Positions 22,781 to 30,751 of a DNA stretch of 32,046 nt are shown one piece after another. Positions within the stretch are counted from its first letter, which is position 1, and every line of letters begins with the position of its first letter. The notes under the pieces are model-generated. The model worked only from the letters and a program-made list of their open reading frames with translations. It had not been told where the DNA came from and searched no databases. The DNA is taken from the IMG/VR virus record IMGVR_UViG_3300010368_000055, positions 1-32,046 of that record. One strand, 5' to 3'. The position numbers and the translations under genes were made by a program. This DNA comes from a virus.

Positions 22781-24757
22781 AAGTTAGTCTCCCGAACACG
22801 CGCCGTTGTTGCCCCGAGCAACTGTTAAATCTCCGAAATCTGTGGCGTTACCGGTAGATGCAATTGTAACATAGTCTATTACATCTGTTGCAGTGGGGCT
22901 AAAACCCCCGCCAAAAACTCCGTAAGTTCCGTCTGCGCACGCCGCAAAGCCTCCTCGGGCAGAGGTTAAATCTCCAAAGTCTGTAGCGTTTCCGGGTGAA
23001 GCAATAGTCACGTAATCTATAACATTCGTGTATGTAGTAAACCCTGTCAATAATCCGCCGCCAAACAATCCTCTGGTTTCACTTGAACAGGCCCCTAAAC
23101 CACCTCTTGCAACAGTAAGATCACCAAAATCTATAGCGTTACCTGTTGTGGCAACAGTAACGTAATCTATGGTGACGGTTGGAACAGAAAATTCATAACC
23201 ACCCGCAAATAAACCATAGGTGCCATCAGAACAAGATGCTATGGCTTCTCGGGCCGTAGTCATATCACCAAAATCTGTAGCGTTACCCGTGGATGCAATC
23301 GTTATGTAGTCAATAGTATCTTCGGTGGCTGATCCACTCCAACCTCCAGCAAATAAACCATAGGTGCCATCAGAACAAGAGCCTAAATTGTTTCGAGTGA
23401 CGGTCAGATCACCAAAGTCTGTGGCGTTGCCCGTGGATGCAATTGTAACATAGTCTATTACATTCGAGTACGATCCAGAGGCGATACCGCCACCAAATAC
23501 ACCTCGTGTTCCATTGGAACAGGATGCCGGCGTTCTCGCGACGGTTAAATCACCAAAATCAGTAGCGTTTCCGGGCGTCGCAATACTGATATAATCAATT
23601 ACATTACTACTATTTCCACCACTAAATAAGCCTCTAGAACCGAACCACGTTGGAGGGGGTATGAATGTTAACGTCATCCATGTATCGTTCAGATACTGGT
23701 AAACATCACTACCATCATACCAAACCGCACCGTCAGCCGGGGACCCCGGTTCGGAGGCTTGGTCGTAGTACTCGGTCATCGTAACCAAGCTGGTGATGTC
23801 TGTGCCTCCCACGGTAAGCCCTTGGCTGAAGCTCGGTGCCCCGCCAGAAGTGCTTTCGATGTTCGTCGTGTTAAAGGTGCTCATGTGTTATGCCCCCGAA
23901 AATGCGGCTTGGGTGGATGCCGGAGCAAGAAGGTCCCCAAAATCCGTAGCATTACCTAAAGTGTTTATGGTCACGTAATCAATTACGTCGTATTGAGTGG
24001 GCCCATAAGTACCGCCACAAAAAAATCCGTATGTTGCGTCGGAGCTCGCAGCCACTTCGTTGCGTACCACGGTTAAGTCGCCAAAATCCGTCGAGTTAGA
24101 TGGGGTGGCAATAGTTATATAATGAATGGCGTTTGTAGAACCGCTTGAAGTCCCCCCACCAAAAAGCCCTCGAGGGCCGTTTGAACACGACCCGTAACCG
24201 TACCAATTAGCTAACATGTCCCCAAAATCGGTTGCGTTCCCCGGAGTGTTAATAGTGACGTAATCGATCACGTTCGTTGATGCGGAGTTAGCTCCGTTGC
24301 CAAACACCCCATACGTACCGTCGGAACAAGCACGTAAAAAATACCTTGACTCAGTTAGGTCACCGAAGTCCGTTGCGTTTCCTGTCGTAGCAATAGTCAC
24401 GTAAGAAATAGTGACCTCAAAAGTGGTGCTAATACCTCCTCCAAAGAGGCCATACGTTTTATTCGAGCAAGCACCAATATACTGTGTGGCGGACGTCAGG
24501 TCACCAAAATCAGTGGCGTTGCCGGTAGTAGCAATTGTGATGTAGTCAATAATGTCGGACTTAGCGCCGCTGCTCACGCCGCCTCCCCCAAAAAGCCCCC
24601 TAGACCCACTAGAGCATGCCCCTAAGTCTTGTCTACCGACTGTCAGGTCGCCAAAATCAGTGGCGTTGCTCGGCGTCGCGGCAGAAAAGTACTGTATAGT
24701 ATTTAAAACAGTAGGCGTTGCCCCTCCACCAACAACCTGCCTGTCCCCTAAAAAAGC
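21720..24757 (-). repeat. array of 18 kelch-like repeats across three genes
   Basis: Three blocks of six repeats (about 22555-21720, 23650-22800 and 24757-23900) are separated by the N-terminal modules of paralogues 1 and 2. Units are roughly 140-160 bases. Short DNA phrases recur almost exactly (for example the sequence encoding DFGDLT next to the one encoding IDYVTIA), which provides ample substrate for recombination and gene conversion. Confidence 0.8.
22784..23884 (-). CDS. kelch-like repeat tail adhesin, paralogue 2 (366 aa)
   Basis: The middle paralogue of the tandem trio. Its N-terminus differs in the first 30 residues (MSTFNTTNIESTSGGAPSFS) but keeps YYDQASEPGSPADGAVWYDG, a Trp-containing strand and the PPP hinge. 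Six repeats follow with GLFSGG/GVFGGG turns, IDYVTIASTGN strands and NATDFGDLTVAR turns; these are the most regular of the three genes. Two inner repeats share the exact phrase SCSDGTYGLFAGG, so conversion or duplication within the gene is likely. The end is NGACSGD, and GGGAGA at the stop doubles as the ribosome binding site for paralogue 1 four bases downstream. Expected to act at the tail-fibre tip in host attachment. Confidence 0.75.
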   Translation of the reverse strand: MSTFNTTNIESTSGGAPSFSQGLTVGGTDITSLVTMTEYYDQASEPGSPADGAVWYDGSDVYQYLNDTWMTLTFIPPPTWFGSRGLFSGGNSSNVIDYISIATPGNATDFGDLTVARTPASCSNGTRGVFGGGIASGSYSNVIDYVTIASTGNATDFGDLTVTRNNLGSCSDGTYGLFAGGWSGSATEDTIDYITIASTGNATDFGDMTTAREAIASCSDGTYGLFAGGYEFSVPTVTIDYVTVATTGNAIDFGDLTVARGGLGACSSETRGLFGGGLLTGFTTYTNVIDYVTIASPGNATDFGDLTSARGGFAACADGTYGVFGGGFSPTATDVIDYVTIASTGNATDFGDLTVARGNNGACSGD

Positions 24758-24997
24758 AGGCGGCGGGGGAGTATAGTCCACCTCGTACCACGCGTCATTG
24801 ACGTACATCTTAAACAGCTCATTTGCGCTGTCCCACCACAAGGCACCATTGGACGGGGACGACGGCTCAGAGGCCGAGCTTGTGTATTCCATCTGCGGAA
24901 CAGAAGCCAACGCCGTGCCTGCAATCGTAACCCCGTCAGGGATGTTTGGTGCGCCTGTGCCTGCGACGTTAGTAATTGTGTCTACTTTAATCGTCAT
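23888..24997 (-). CDS. kelch-like repeat tail adhesin, paralogue 3 (369 aa)
   Basis: The first transcribed of the trio. I prefer ATG 24997, which overlaps the stop of the preceding gene (ATGA), over the upstream ATG at 25012. The N-terminal part is MTIKVDTITNVAGTGAPNIP, with the fibre-type phrase SASEPSSPSNGALWWDSANE, then a PPPP hinge at about residue 77-80. Six repeats follow (GLFGGG or variants, IDYITIATTGN, NATDFGDLT). It is the most divergent copy: some blades have lost a glycine (GVFGNG, GFFCGG) and the end is QAAFSGA instead of ACSGD. It is coupled to the small fibre-module gene at 24994-25230. A host-attachment adhesin is the likely role. Confidence 0.75.
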   Translation of the reverse strand: MTIKVDTITNVAGTGAPNIPDGVTIAGTALASVPQMEYTSSASEPSSPSNGALWWDSANELFKMYVNDAWYEVDYTPPPPAFLGDRQVVGGGATPTVLNTIQYFSAATPSNATDFGDLTVGRQDLGACSSGSRGLFGGGGVSSGAKSDIIDYITIATTGNATDFGDLTSATQYIGACSNKTYGLFGGGISTTFEVTISYVTIATTGNATDFGDLTESRYFLRACSDGTYGVFGNGANSASTNVIDYVTINTPGNATDFGDMLANWYGYGSCSNGPRGLFGGGTSSGSTNAIHYITIATPSNSTDFGDLTVVRNEVAASSDATYGFFCGGTYGPTQYDVIDYVTINTLGNATDFGDLLAPASTQAAFSGA

Positions 24998-25230
24998 GTT
25001 ACCACCGTCCAAGTTGAGCCAGAAGGTACTGTGACCGTAACCCCACTACCAATGGTTATAGGGCCTGCAGACATCGCGTTCTTGCCTGACGTAATCGTAT
25101 AGTCCGAAGACACCGTTGTCGAGTTTTCGTAAAAGATGCCATCAGATGCGCCTAAAGCGTTTCCATCAATCGTCATGGACCCGCTAGTTGCTGAGATGTC
25201 ATTCGTCTGATGATTGATGGTTAGTGCCAT
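24994..25230 (-). CDS. small tail-fibre module protein (78 aa)
   Basis: A 78-residue beta-rich protein. The second half, YTITSGKNAMSAGPITIGSG followed by VTVTVPSGSTWTVV, is a module I recognise from the C-terminal ends of longer marine phage tail fibres, here as a stand-alone gene. It may be the detached tip of a split fibre or a small capping subunit. It starts one base downstream of the stop of the gene at 25232-25537 and its stop overlaps the first kelch-like gene (ATGA). Confidence 0.65.
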   Translation of the reverse strand: MALTINHQTNDISATSGSMTIDGNALGASDGIFYENSTTVSSDYTITSGKNAMSAGPITIGSGVTVTVPSGSTWTVVT

Positions 25231-25231
25231 G

Positions 25232-25537
25232 TTATACCGCCGTGCTTCCTGACATATCGTCTTGATCCATAACCCAAGCGTAACACTTGTCTAAAAACGT
25301 AGAGCCAGACTTAGCTTCTACATCTGTGAGGTTTGCGTTGTAGCGTTTGAAGTCCACCTCACGAGTGTCGTCACCGGGAGTTGCTACCGCATATGCTGAC
25401 AGGTCAATCATTACGGAGAACTTTGGATCAGTTCCACGTTGACGGCTGATTGCCGCTGTCACGATGCGGTAGTAGGCGTTGTTGAAAGCGATGCCATATT
25501 GGGAGGCACCTTCTGCGATGTTGTTTTGAATAGCCAT
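25232..25537 (-). CDS. small virion-region protein, unknown (101 aa)
   Basis: A 101-residue protein, MAIQNNIAEGASQYGIAFNN then AYYRIVTAAISRQRG, with a strand-rich centre (KFSVMIDLSAYAV) and a final helix FLDKCYAWVMDQDDM. GGAGAAAC precedes its ATG. I recall similar small proteins next to fibre genes of marine phages; their role is unknown to me. Placed between the YadA-like fibre and the small fibre module, it is probably a fibre-associated subunit or assembly factor. Confidence 0.55.
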   Translation of the reverse strand: MAIQNNIAEGASQYGIAFNNAYYRIVTAAISRQRGTDPKFSVMIDLSAYAVATPGDDTREVDFKRYNANLTDVEAKSGSTFLDKCYAWVMDQDDMSGSTAV

Positions 25538-25549
25538 TGAGTTTCTCCT

Positions 25550-28144
25550 TTAGGCGTAAGTTACTTCAGATGTGTGGATCGTAGCCACCCACCGAATGTT
25601 TGTAGAGGCTGCACCAGTGACTGTGATCGCCAAGCCACCGTTTGTTGTGTCAGCAGATAAGGCCATGCCCCACGATGGTGTGTTGTCTAGGACAGTTGTC
25701 GCACTGTTGACCAGAACTGTTGTACCAGCAGAACCTTCCCTGCGGATCAATCCCTTTACTTCCCATGCTGCACTTGCAGTGCCAGCGGATGCTTGCTGAC
25801 GGGCTACGATGGTGCCGTGGAAGGCATAGGCTGAGTTGTTGGGGAGGATGATTTGGTTGGTGGTGCTTGCGGCGGCTTTGTCTGAAGTCAAGACTTTTGG
25901 TGTAGCATCAGTCGTGGCTGCGACAACAACCAATATACCTGTTTGCATGTCTGCGTAGTCGCTGAAAAACCCAGAGGATTTGGCAAATTTACCGTAAATT
26001 GATTGTGTGTTTGCCCCGTAACCAATGGATTGCGAATAACTGCCGCTTGCGATGTTCAGATAACCAATCGCAGTAGACCCCAGACCTGACGCCGTTGATG
26101 ACGACCCCATAGCCACAGCCCCGTCAGCTTGGGAAGCTGTTACAGAGTTTCCGATAGCGGTGGCATATGCTGCGGTTGCTTTTGCGAGCCTCCCAATCGC
26201 CACCGAGTTAGCACCAGTAGCGCCATAGGTAGAAGTATTGTTGGCTATAGCTGCTGCAAAGCTGTAACTTCCTGATGCCCGTGATTTACCTAACGCTACA
26301 GCATCACTTCCCGCACCTTTAGCATCATTTCCTAATGCACTTGCGTTTATTGCCGTAGCATCAGCGGATGTACCAATAGCCGTACCGTAGGTGCCTGTAG
26401 CGTCAGTGAAGTTACCAATCGCTATGCCACCTGATGTAGCATTAGCGTCACGCCCTAAAGCAAGAGAAGGAGAACTACCATTAGCTGTAGCGTTGGCGTT
26501 TACACCAATAGCAACGTCATCGTCTGAAGTAGCTGTAGCACTATCGCCTATTGCAATGGCATTTGCACCAGTAGCGCTTGGTTGGGCAGCAGGGGAACTT
26601 TCGTTCGCATCATAAAGAGCAGCGCCAACCGCAGAAAAAGACAAAGCCCCTGAGCCATCTGTAACAAGCGCAGTTCCTGCCGATCCGTCGGCTACCGGAA
26701 GAGTGTAGGCAGAAGATATACGAACAGTTTCGTCTGTGTGACCTAAAACAATTTCGTTTGCTGCCGCTGATGTAATGCCGCTGCCGAGGACGACATTGTT
26801 GTCGTGAGTAACGGTGTTTCCGTTACCTATGCTGTAACTATAACTGCCTGAAACCGAGTGCTGAGTACCAAATGCACCGCCCCCGTTTGTAGAACTAATA
26901 GTGTTTGAAAGACCAAAGGCATACGCATAACCGCCAGTAGACGTCGCATTATTGCTGTACCCAATCGCAGCAGAACCCGCCCCTGTGGCTTGGTTAGTAT
27001 AACCAACGGTTACTGCTTGCGTTCCAGACGCTGTATTTGCTTTACCAATAGCTACAGAATCTGTTCCAGAAGATGTTGCGTTTTGCCCAATGACGATTGA
27101 ACCTGTTCCGCTTGCCGTACTGTTAACACCTAAGCCTATTGTGTAATTTGCACTGGCGACTGTTGCCTCATTGAAAGCCCCTGCATTAATTGCAATCGCC
27201 GCATTGCCCGTAGCCTGCGCGAAGTTGCCAACAGCCGTAGCTGAGTTTCCTGTTGATTGGCTTTCAACACCTATAGAAAGAGCTTCAAAACCACTTGCCG
27301 TAGCAAGTTGACCTATTGCAATAGCAGATGTGTTGGTTGCTTTTGCATCTCGACCGACAGCTAAACTCTGAGCACTTGTTGCGCCGTAACTTGAAGTGTT
27401 TCTAGTGATAACGGCTGCAAAAGCATCTCCAGCATTAGCATAAGCAGTGCCTAACGCTACGGCTGACGTGCCACTACTGCCAATTATAGGAGCGTCTCCC
27501 GCTGCAAAAGATTGTGCCGCACCTGCCTGTGCTTGGTAGCCAAAGGCTAAAGCATTTGCACCTGACGCAACAGCACTGTCGCCTATCGCAATAGCATCAT
27601 CACCAGTAGCTGACGGTTGTGCCGTTACGCTTACTTCATTTGCAGCGTATAGGTCAGCACCAGCCGCTGCCCAATCATAGTCTGAACCATCCCACGACAG
27701 GAACTCTCCAGAAACAGCAGTGCTTGTGTTCAGGTGGGAGTCCACTAGCGGGTTTACATTCCCCGCGTCCGTTACGTCCGCGTTTGCTTCGATACCGTCT
27801 AGCTTAGTCTTGTCGCCATCGACAAAAGGCCCTTCTGACGGAGGCTGCTGAATATCCTGTCCCGCCGCCGTAATAAAGACTTCCGCATTTCCACTTAGAG
27901 AAATTGCCGAGCCGCCACTTGAGCTTTCGCTAGGAGTGCGGGAAAGCGTGGTTCCACTAGCGGTGTAAGTCCCAAGACCGATTTCCCAATTCACGCCGTC
28001 TTGAATCGTGTACCTGACTTGATCGCCGTTACTAACTCCCGCCGCAGAAAAACTTTGGTAGCCTGAAAGAGCAGAACCCAGAGTTATTGTACCAGTACCC
28101 GTGGTACTGGTGGACATTTTTGCCCTGTTCTTTAAAACAGCCAT
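25550..28144 (-). CDS. long tail fibre with YadA-like head repeats (864 aa)
   Basis: An 864-residue fibre. Residues about 1-100 ([20 protein letters not shown] and onwards to FITAAGQD) are a known tail-fibre N-terminal module. Residues about 100-165 hold linkers of the type [20 protein letters not shown]. From about 181 to 718 the chain is built of 14-residue-type repeats A[IV]AIGxxAxAxG, the left-handed parallel beta-roll signature of YadA/Hep_Hag trimeric adhesin heads. A non-repeat spacer near 485-525 divides it into two halves that begin alike ([16 protein letters not shown] and [16 protein letters not shown]), so the head was duplicated. The last 146 residues form a compact domain ([20 protein letters not shown] to SEVTYA), likely trimerisation or receptor binding. 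It should form a trimeric spike. Confidence 0.8.
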   Translation of the reverse strand: MAVLKNRAKMSTSTTGTGTITLGSALSGYQSFSAAGVSNGDQVRYTIQDGVNWEIGLGTYTASGTTLSRTPSESSSGGSAISLSGNAEVFITAAGQDIQQPPSEGPFVDGDKTKLDGIEANADVTDAGNVNPLVDSHLNTSTAVSGEFLSWDGSDYDWAAAGADLYAANEVSVTAQPSATGDDAIAIGDSAVASGANALAFGYQAQAGAAQSFAAGDAPIIGSSGTSAVALGTAYANAGDAFAAVITRNTSSYGATSAQSLAVGRDAKATNTSAIAIGQLATASGFEALSIGVESQSTGNSATAVGNFAQATGNAAIAINAGAFNEATVASANYTIGLGVNSTASGTGSIVIGQNATSSGTDSVAIGKANTASGTQAVTVGYTNQATGAGSAAIGYSNNATSTGGYAYAFGLSNTISSTNGGGAFGTQHSVSGSYSYSIGNGNTVTHDNNVVLGSGITSAAANEIVLGHTDETVRISSAYTLPVADGSAGTALVTDGSGALSFSAVGAALYDANESSPAAQPSATGANAIAIGDSATATSDDDVAIGVNANATANGSSPSLALGRDANATSGGIAIGNFTDATGTYGTAIGTSADATAINASALGNDAKGAGSDAVALGKSRASGSYSFAAAIANNTSTYGATGANSVAIGRLAKATAAYATAIGNSVTASQADGAVAMGSSSTASGLGSTAIGYLNIASGSYSQSIGYGANTQSIYGKFAKSSGFFSDYADMQTGILVVVAATTDATPKVLTSDKAAASTTNQIILPNNSAYAFHGTIVARQQASAGTASAAWEVKGLIRREGSAGTTVLVNSATTVLDNTPSWGMALSADTTNGGLAITVTGAASTNIRWVATIHTSEVTYA
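25991..27604 (-). repeat. YadA/Hep_Hag-type repeat region, internally duplicated
   Basis: About 1.6 kb codes for AIAIG-type beta-roll repeats in two arms separated by a short spacer. Both arms open with QPSATG[10 protein letters not shown], and the phrase NTSxYGATxAxS-[LV]-A-[VI]-GR occurs once in each, which shows a duplication of a long block followed by divergence. Confidence 0.75.
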
Positions 28145-28156
28145 AGTCGCACTCGC

Positions 28157-28606
28157 TTATGCTATGCGGATAATTGCGTTACTCGCGTCCGCTGTCGGGA
28201 AAACAATCTGGAAATCCCCAGCCGAGGAAGATTTATCTGAACCAAAGTCCAAAATCACGACGGAGTTGGTCGTTCCAGTTGCTGCTCCCGCAGTAGTATT
28301 GTAGATCAAAGCACCACGCGCTGTAATCGTAGCTGACGTAAACGTTAGATCCGAAAAGTCTGTCAATGCCGTAGTGCCCGACGATGTAGGCGTCACATTC
28401 ACCAACGTTCCGCCACCCGCGCTATATGTGCCTGAGTTACCAACCTCGTTTGAGCTTGTGTAATCAGTTGTAGCTGCGTTAAACGAGGCGTTATTATCAT
28501 ACAAGGCGAGCTTAAATGTGTCGCCAGTTCCGTTCGTAAAGTTGTGCGTAGCGGTCATCAATTCTTTCTTGAAAGACGTACACATGTAGTTTCCACTAAA
28601 GGCCAT
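28157..28606 (-). CDS. conserved small virion protein, unknown (149 aa)
   Basis: A 149-residue protein beginning MAFSGNYMCTSFKKELMTAT, with GDTFKLALYDNNASFNAATT, a Gly/Thr-rich centre, TARGALIYNTTAGAATG and a closing VVILDFGSDK and FQIVFP. I recognise the pattern as one that recurs in marine tailed phages and cyanophages just beside the adaptor genes. There it is usually annotated as a structural protein without known role. Beta-rich composition and position between adaptors and fibre suggest a tail-collar or fibre-base component. Confidence 0.65.
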   Translation of the reverse strand: MAFSGNYMCTSFKKELMTATHNFTNGTGDTFKLALYDNNASFNAATTDYTSSNEVGNSGTYSAGGGTLVNVTPTSSGTTALTDFSDLTFTSATITARGALIYNTTAGAATGTTNSVVILDFGSDKSSSAGDFQIVFPTADASNAIIRIA

Positions 28607-28903
28607 TTAAAGTCTCCTTATCAATTCTGCCAGTTCAGGGTTGCCAGCATCTTTAATCGCATTATACACAGTTGTCCTATCACTGTGAATAGCTTGTCTC
28701 AGGTAGTACGCAATGACTGTTTCCACATGACGGGAGAAAGCCTTTGCTTGTTCTTGGATCGCTGGATGGGCAGAATCAGATATCGAAATAATCTTTTCTA
28801 CACATTGCTCTGCAAGCTCGTCTGGGTTAAACCCGCGATTACTTGTTGTTCGTACCGATACTACCGCGTCTTTGCGGGGTAAGTCAAATGCTGCTAGTGT
28901 CAT
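28607..28903 (-). CDS. small helical protein, unknown (98 aa)
   Basis: A 98-residue helical protein (LAEQCVEKIISISD, IQEQAKAFSRHVETVIAYYL, TVYNAIKDAGNPELAELIRR). The four-base overlap with the adaptor gene (ATGA at 28903-28900) couples it to head-tail joining functions. It looks like a compact helix bundle. I recall similar proteins in pelagiphage-type genomes in the same position, without function. It may be a completion or assembly chaperone. Confidence 0.6.
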   Translation of the reverse strand: MTLAAFDLPRKDAVVSVRTTSNRGFNPDELAEQCVEKIISISDSAHPAIQEQAKAFSRHVETVIAYYLRQAIHSDRTTVYNAIKDAGNPELAELIRRL

Positions 28904-29559
28904 TGTTTCGCCCTTATAACTTTACCAGTGCGATATTCGTCCGTAGTTTCCTTGGCTTCACCCAAAAGTTTAATCCCCAGTATCGACTCCTGAAACCTCT
29001 GCGTATACATCTGCATAACGTCGGGCTCGCCCTTCATATAGATGTAAGCCTCAATCAATGCGCCATACAGCAAAGCCATTTCAGCGTTTTGACTTAACCA
29101 CGTTGTACCACTATCATCTCCTTCGGTTATACTCCGAGGACGATAAAAATAATGAAGCTCCGCCGTATACGCCGCGTTAGGCGTCGGGGCCATCAAAAAG
29201 TTATCAACATCGAACTGGCAATAATACTTCGGCTCCCCCGTAGTCGTGGGATCCGGGGTGTACGTCTGCACAAAGCTCGGATCTTTAAATTCCACAAAAA
29301 ACTTGTCGCCGTTTGACCCGGTCATACTTAACGAAAACGGAGCAAGGAAGTCCGCTGGCACTTTAATATATTGAGCGGCGGCGCTGCCCGAATTAGTCGT
29401 GGCAGTAGCGTTTTTCCGGAACAAACTTAACTGCACACTTTTAAGTATTCGCTCCTCAGACAGCCGAATAAACAACGGTATGTTCGTTACATACCCTGCT
29501 TCTTCGTACTCAGTATAATCCTTAATAGCCTGCTTTAGCTGCCCATATGTCATCGTCAT
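28900..29559 (-). CDS. head-tail adaptor protein (SU10/P22-like)
   Basis: A 219-residue protein matching the phage adaptor pattern: an N-terminal helix pair (MTYGQLKQAIKDYTEYEEAG, then FIRLSEERILKSV), a beta-sandwich centre (KVPADFLAPFSLSM, FVEFKDPSFVQTY, YYCQFDVDNFLMAP, AELHYFYRP) and C-terminal helices (AEMALLYGALIEAYIYMKGE, MQMYTQRFQESI). This is the layout of SU10-type and related podovirus adaptors that ring the portal and accept the tail. It is overlapped on both sides by four bases. Gene order adaptor, small protein, second adaptor-like gene is typical of head-tail joining modules. Confidence 0.75.
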   Translation of the reverse strand: MTMTYGQLKQAIKDYTEYEEAGYVTNIPLFIRLSEERILKSVQLSLFRKNATATTNSGSAAAQYIKVPADFLAPFSLSMTGSNGDKFFVEFKDPSFVQTYTPDPTTTGEPKYYCQFDVDNFLMAPTPNAAYTAELHYFYRPRSITEGDDSGTTWLSQNAEMALLYGALIEAYIYMKGEPDVMQMYTQRFQESILGIKLLGEAKETTDEYRTGKVIRAKQ

Positions 29560-29879
29560 GTGTTGATCTCCACTGTGCCTACCGAACCCACAGCTACTAA
29601 ATTGTTGGGCGGAGACAAGCCTTCTTGGTAGTTAAACCCCACCGGATTCCATCCCCACTGTAAAGCGCGTTGTTCAGCCAGACCACTTTCCGGTCTAGGG
29701 TTACGCAACGCTTGTGGGTCAGGGCCAACTTTTGGAGGATATAACTGCGGGTGCTTCGGCTCAAACTCATCAGGACCAACCTTGGCACCCGTCCACTCCA
29801 CCTTCATCTCACGAAGACGGTAACGGCGACCTGACCGATCCGATATACCCCAAGCATTTTTCCCGCTAGCGTATGCCAT
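29556..29879 (-). CDS. conserved small virion-module protein (107 aa)
   Basis: A 107-residue basic protein beginning MAYASGKNAWGISDRSGRRY, followed by RLREMKVEWTGAKVGPDEFE and PKHPQLYPPKVGPDPQALRN. The GISDRSG-x-R-[YF]-R-L-R-E-M and FEPKHPQL elements recur, to my recollection, in cyanophage and pelagiphage genomes near connector genes. The role is unknown; it could be a small connector or neck protein. It overlaps the adaptor gene by four bases and the upstream adaptor-like gene by one base. Confidence 0.65.
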   Translation of the reverse strand: MAYASGKNAWGISDRSGRRYRLREMKVEWTGAKVGPDEFEPKHPQLYPPKVGPDPQALRNPRPESGLAEQRALQWGWNPVGFNYQEGLSPPNNLVAVGSVGTVEINT

Positions 29880-30544
29880 TAAACCCTCAAATACCTAGCA
29901 CTTGGCTGTAACTTCAACGGAACTCGGTCCTCGTCTTCTTCCGCGGCACGTTGAAACTCTTCTTCATACACCGCTTTTAATATCTGTATCCGTTCCGGAG
30001 CACGTTTCATAGAAAGGTAGTAGGATAAACCAGCAACCATACAAGGATAAAAACGGAAAGGCATATCAGTAGTGTTGACCAACGCATCGGCATCCTCGAT
30101 CCTTTGAACATAATAGTAAATTAACTGGTCCGTAGAATTTTCAGGTGTTTGCCACAACGTTATAACAGAGTCGATCTGCCTGTTGAAGTAAAACTGTGAC
30201 GGACGGCCTTGATCAGTCTTGTTCGGAAACGTCAGATAATCGCCGCGACTAATACGCTCGACTTCGTAATCCGTCCCGTCCCTGCGCAAAACCATCTCCA
30301 ACATATCAACGACATCCGCCGTCAACGTATAGGTGGATGTGCCTTGCACCAAGTCAGTCGTACCTTGCGCCACGGTCCAGAGGTTTAAACCTCTGTTCGC
30401 CCAGTCCGCAAACATCAGGTTCAAGGACCGACGCGCTGTCCGCGCATCATACCCAGTGCGAACCTCTAGTCCGCACCGCTCATACGCCTCCTCGATTATC
30501 TCACCGACATCGAGGTTAAAATCTCTTGATCCTGAAGTTGTCAT
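29879..30544 (-). CDS. second head-tail adaptor/connector protein (P22 gp4 / T7 gp11-like)
   Basis: A 221-residue protein. The helical start DVGEIIEEAYERCGLEVRTG then ARTARRSLNLMFADWANRGL is the signature of a tail accessory or adaptor family widespread in podoviruses (P22 gp4, T7 gp11 type). The centre is beta-rich (LNLWTVAQGTTDLVQGTSTY, then VDMLEMVLRRDGTDYEVERI). The C-terminus has RFYPCMVAGLSYYLSMKRAP and a final helix. These adaptors bind beneath the portal and start tail assembly. It starts four bases from the end of the EF-hand-like small gene and overlaps the downstream gene by one base. Confidence 0.75.
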   Translation of the reverse strand: MTTSGSRDFNLDVGEIIEEAYERCGLEVRTGYDARTARRSLNLMFADWANRGLNLWTVAQGTTDLVQGTSTYTLTADVVDMLEMVLRRDGTDYEVERISRGDYLTFPNKTDQGRPSQFYFNRQIDSVITLWQTPENSTDQLIYYYVQRIEDADALVNTTDMPFRFYPCMVAGLSYYLSMKRAPERIQILKAVYEEEFQRAAEEDEDRVPLKLQPSARYLRV

Positions 30545-30547
30545 TAT

Positions 30548-30733
30548 CTACACCATCTTTGTGTCACGAACACCGCGACCCGACATTACACAGCCGCCAT
30601 TTTTGTAGCCTTTCTTGACCATGCCGCCGCCCATGTAGCCGTTCAACATGCCGCCGTTCTTCTTTTCGATGACACCACGACCAATCAACACATCTTTTTT
30701 AGTGACTTTTCCGTCTCCGCTAAGATCTTTCAT
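30548..30733 (-). CDS. small protein with EF-hand/dockerin-like calcium loop and Gly-Gly motifs (61 aa)
   Basis: A 61-residue protein. Residues 3-14, DLSGDGKVTKKD, match the 12-residue EF-hand calcium loop with Asp at 1, Ser at 3, Asp at 5, Gly at 6 and Asp at 12; the Asp at 12 and the following helix DVLIGRGVI are closer to a dockerin half-site. The rest is a Gly/Met/Lys tail, GGMLNGYMGGGMVKKGYKNG, with repeated GG-x-V-type steps. AAGGAG lies seven bases before the ATG. It resembles small GG-motif proteins of pelagiphages. Calcium binding at a virion joint is plausible but unproven; only one EF loop is present. Confidence 0.65.
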   Translation of the reverse strand: MKDLSGDGKVTKKDVLIGRGVIEKKNGGMLNGYMGGGMVKKGYKNGGCVMSGRGVRDTKMV

Positions 30734-30751
30734 AGCATACTCCTTCAGTTA

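Noticed and set aside
21720-24757. CRISPR-like repeat array
   Set aside because: The repeats are long, in-frame coding units of about 140-160 bases, not short direct repeats with unique spacers.
21704-24997. Diversity-generating retroelement acting on the kelch-like genes
   Set aside because: No reverse transcriptase gene, no template repeat and no adenine-specific variation pattern are visible in the window.
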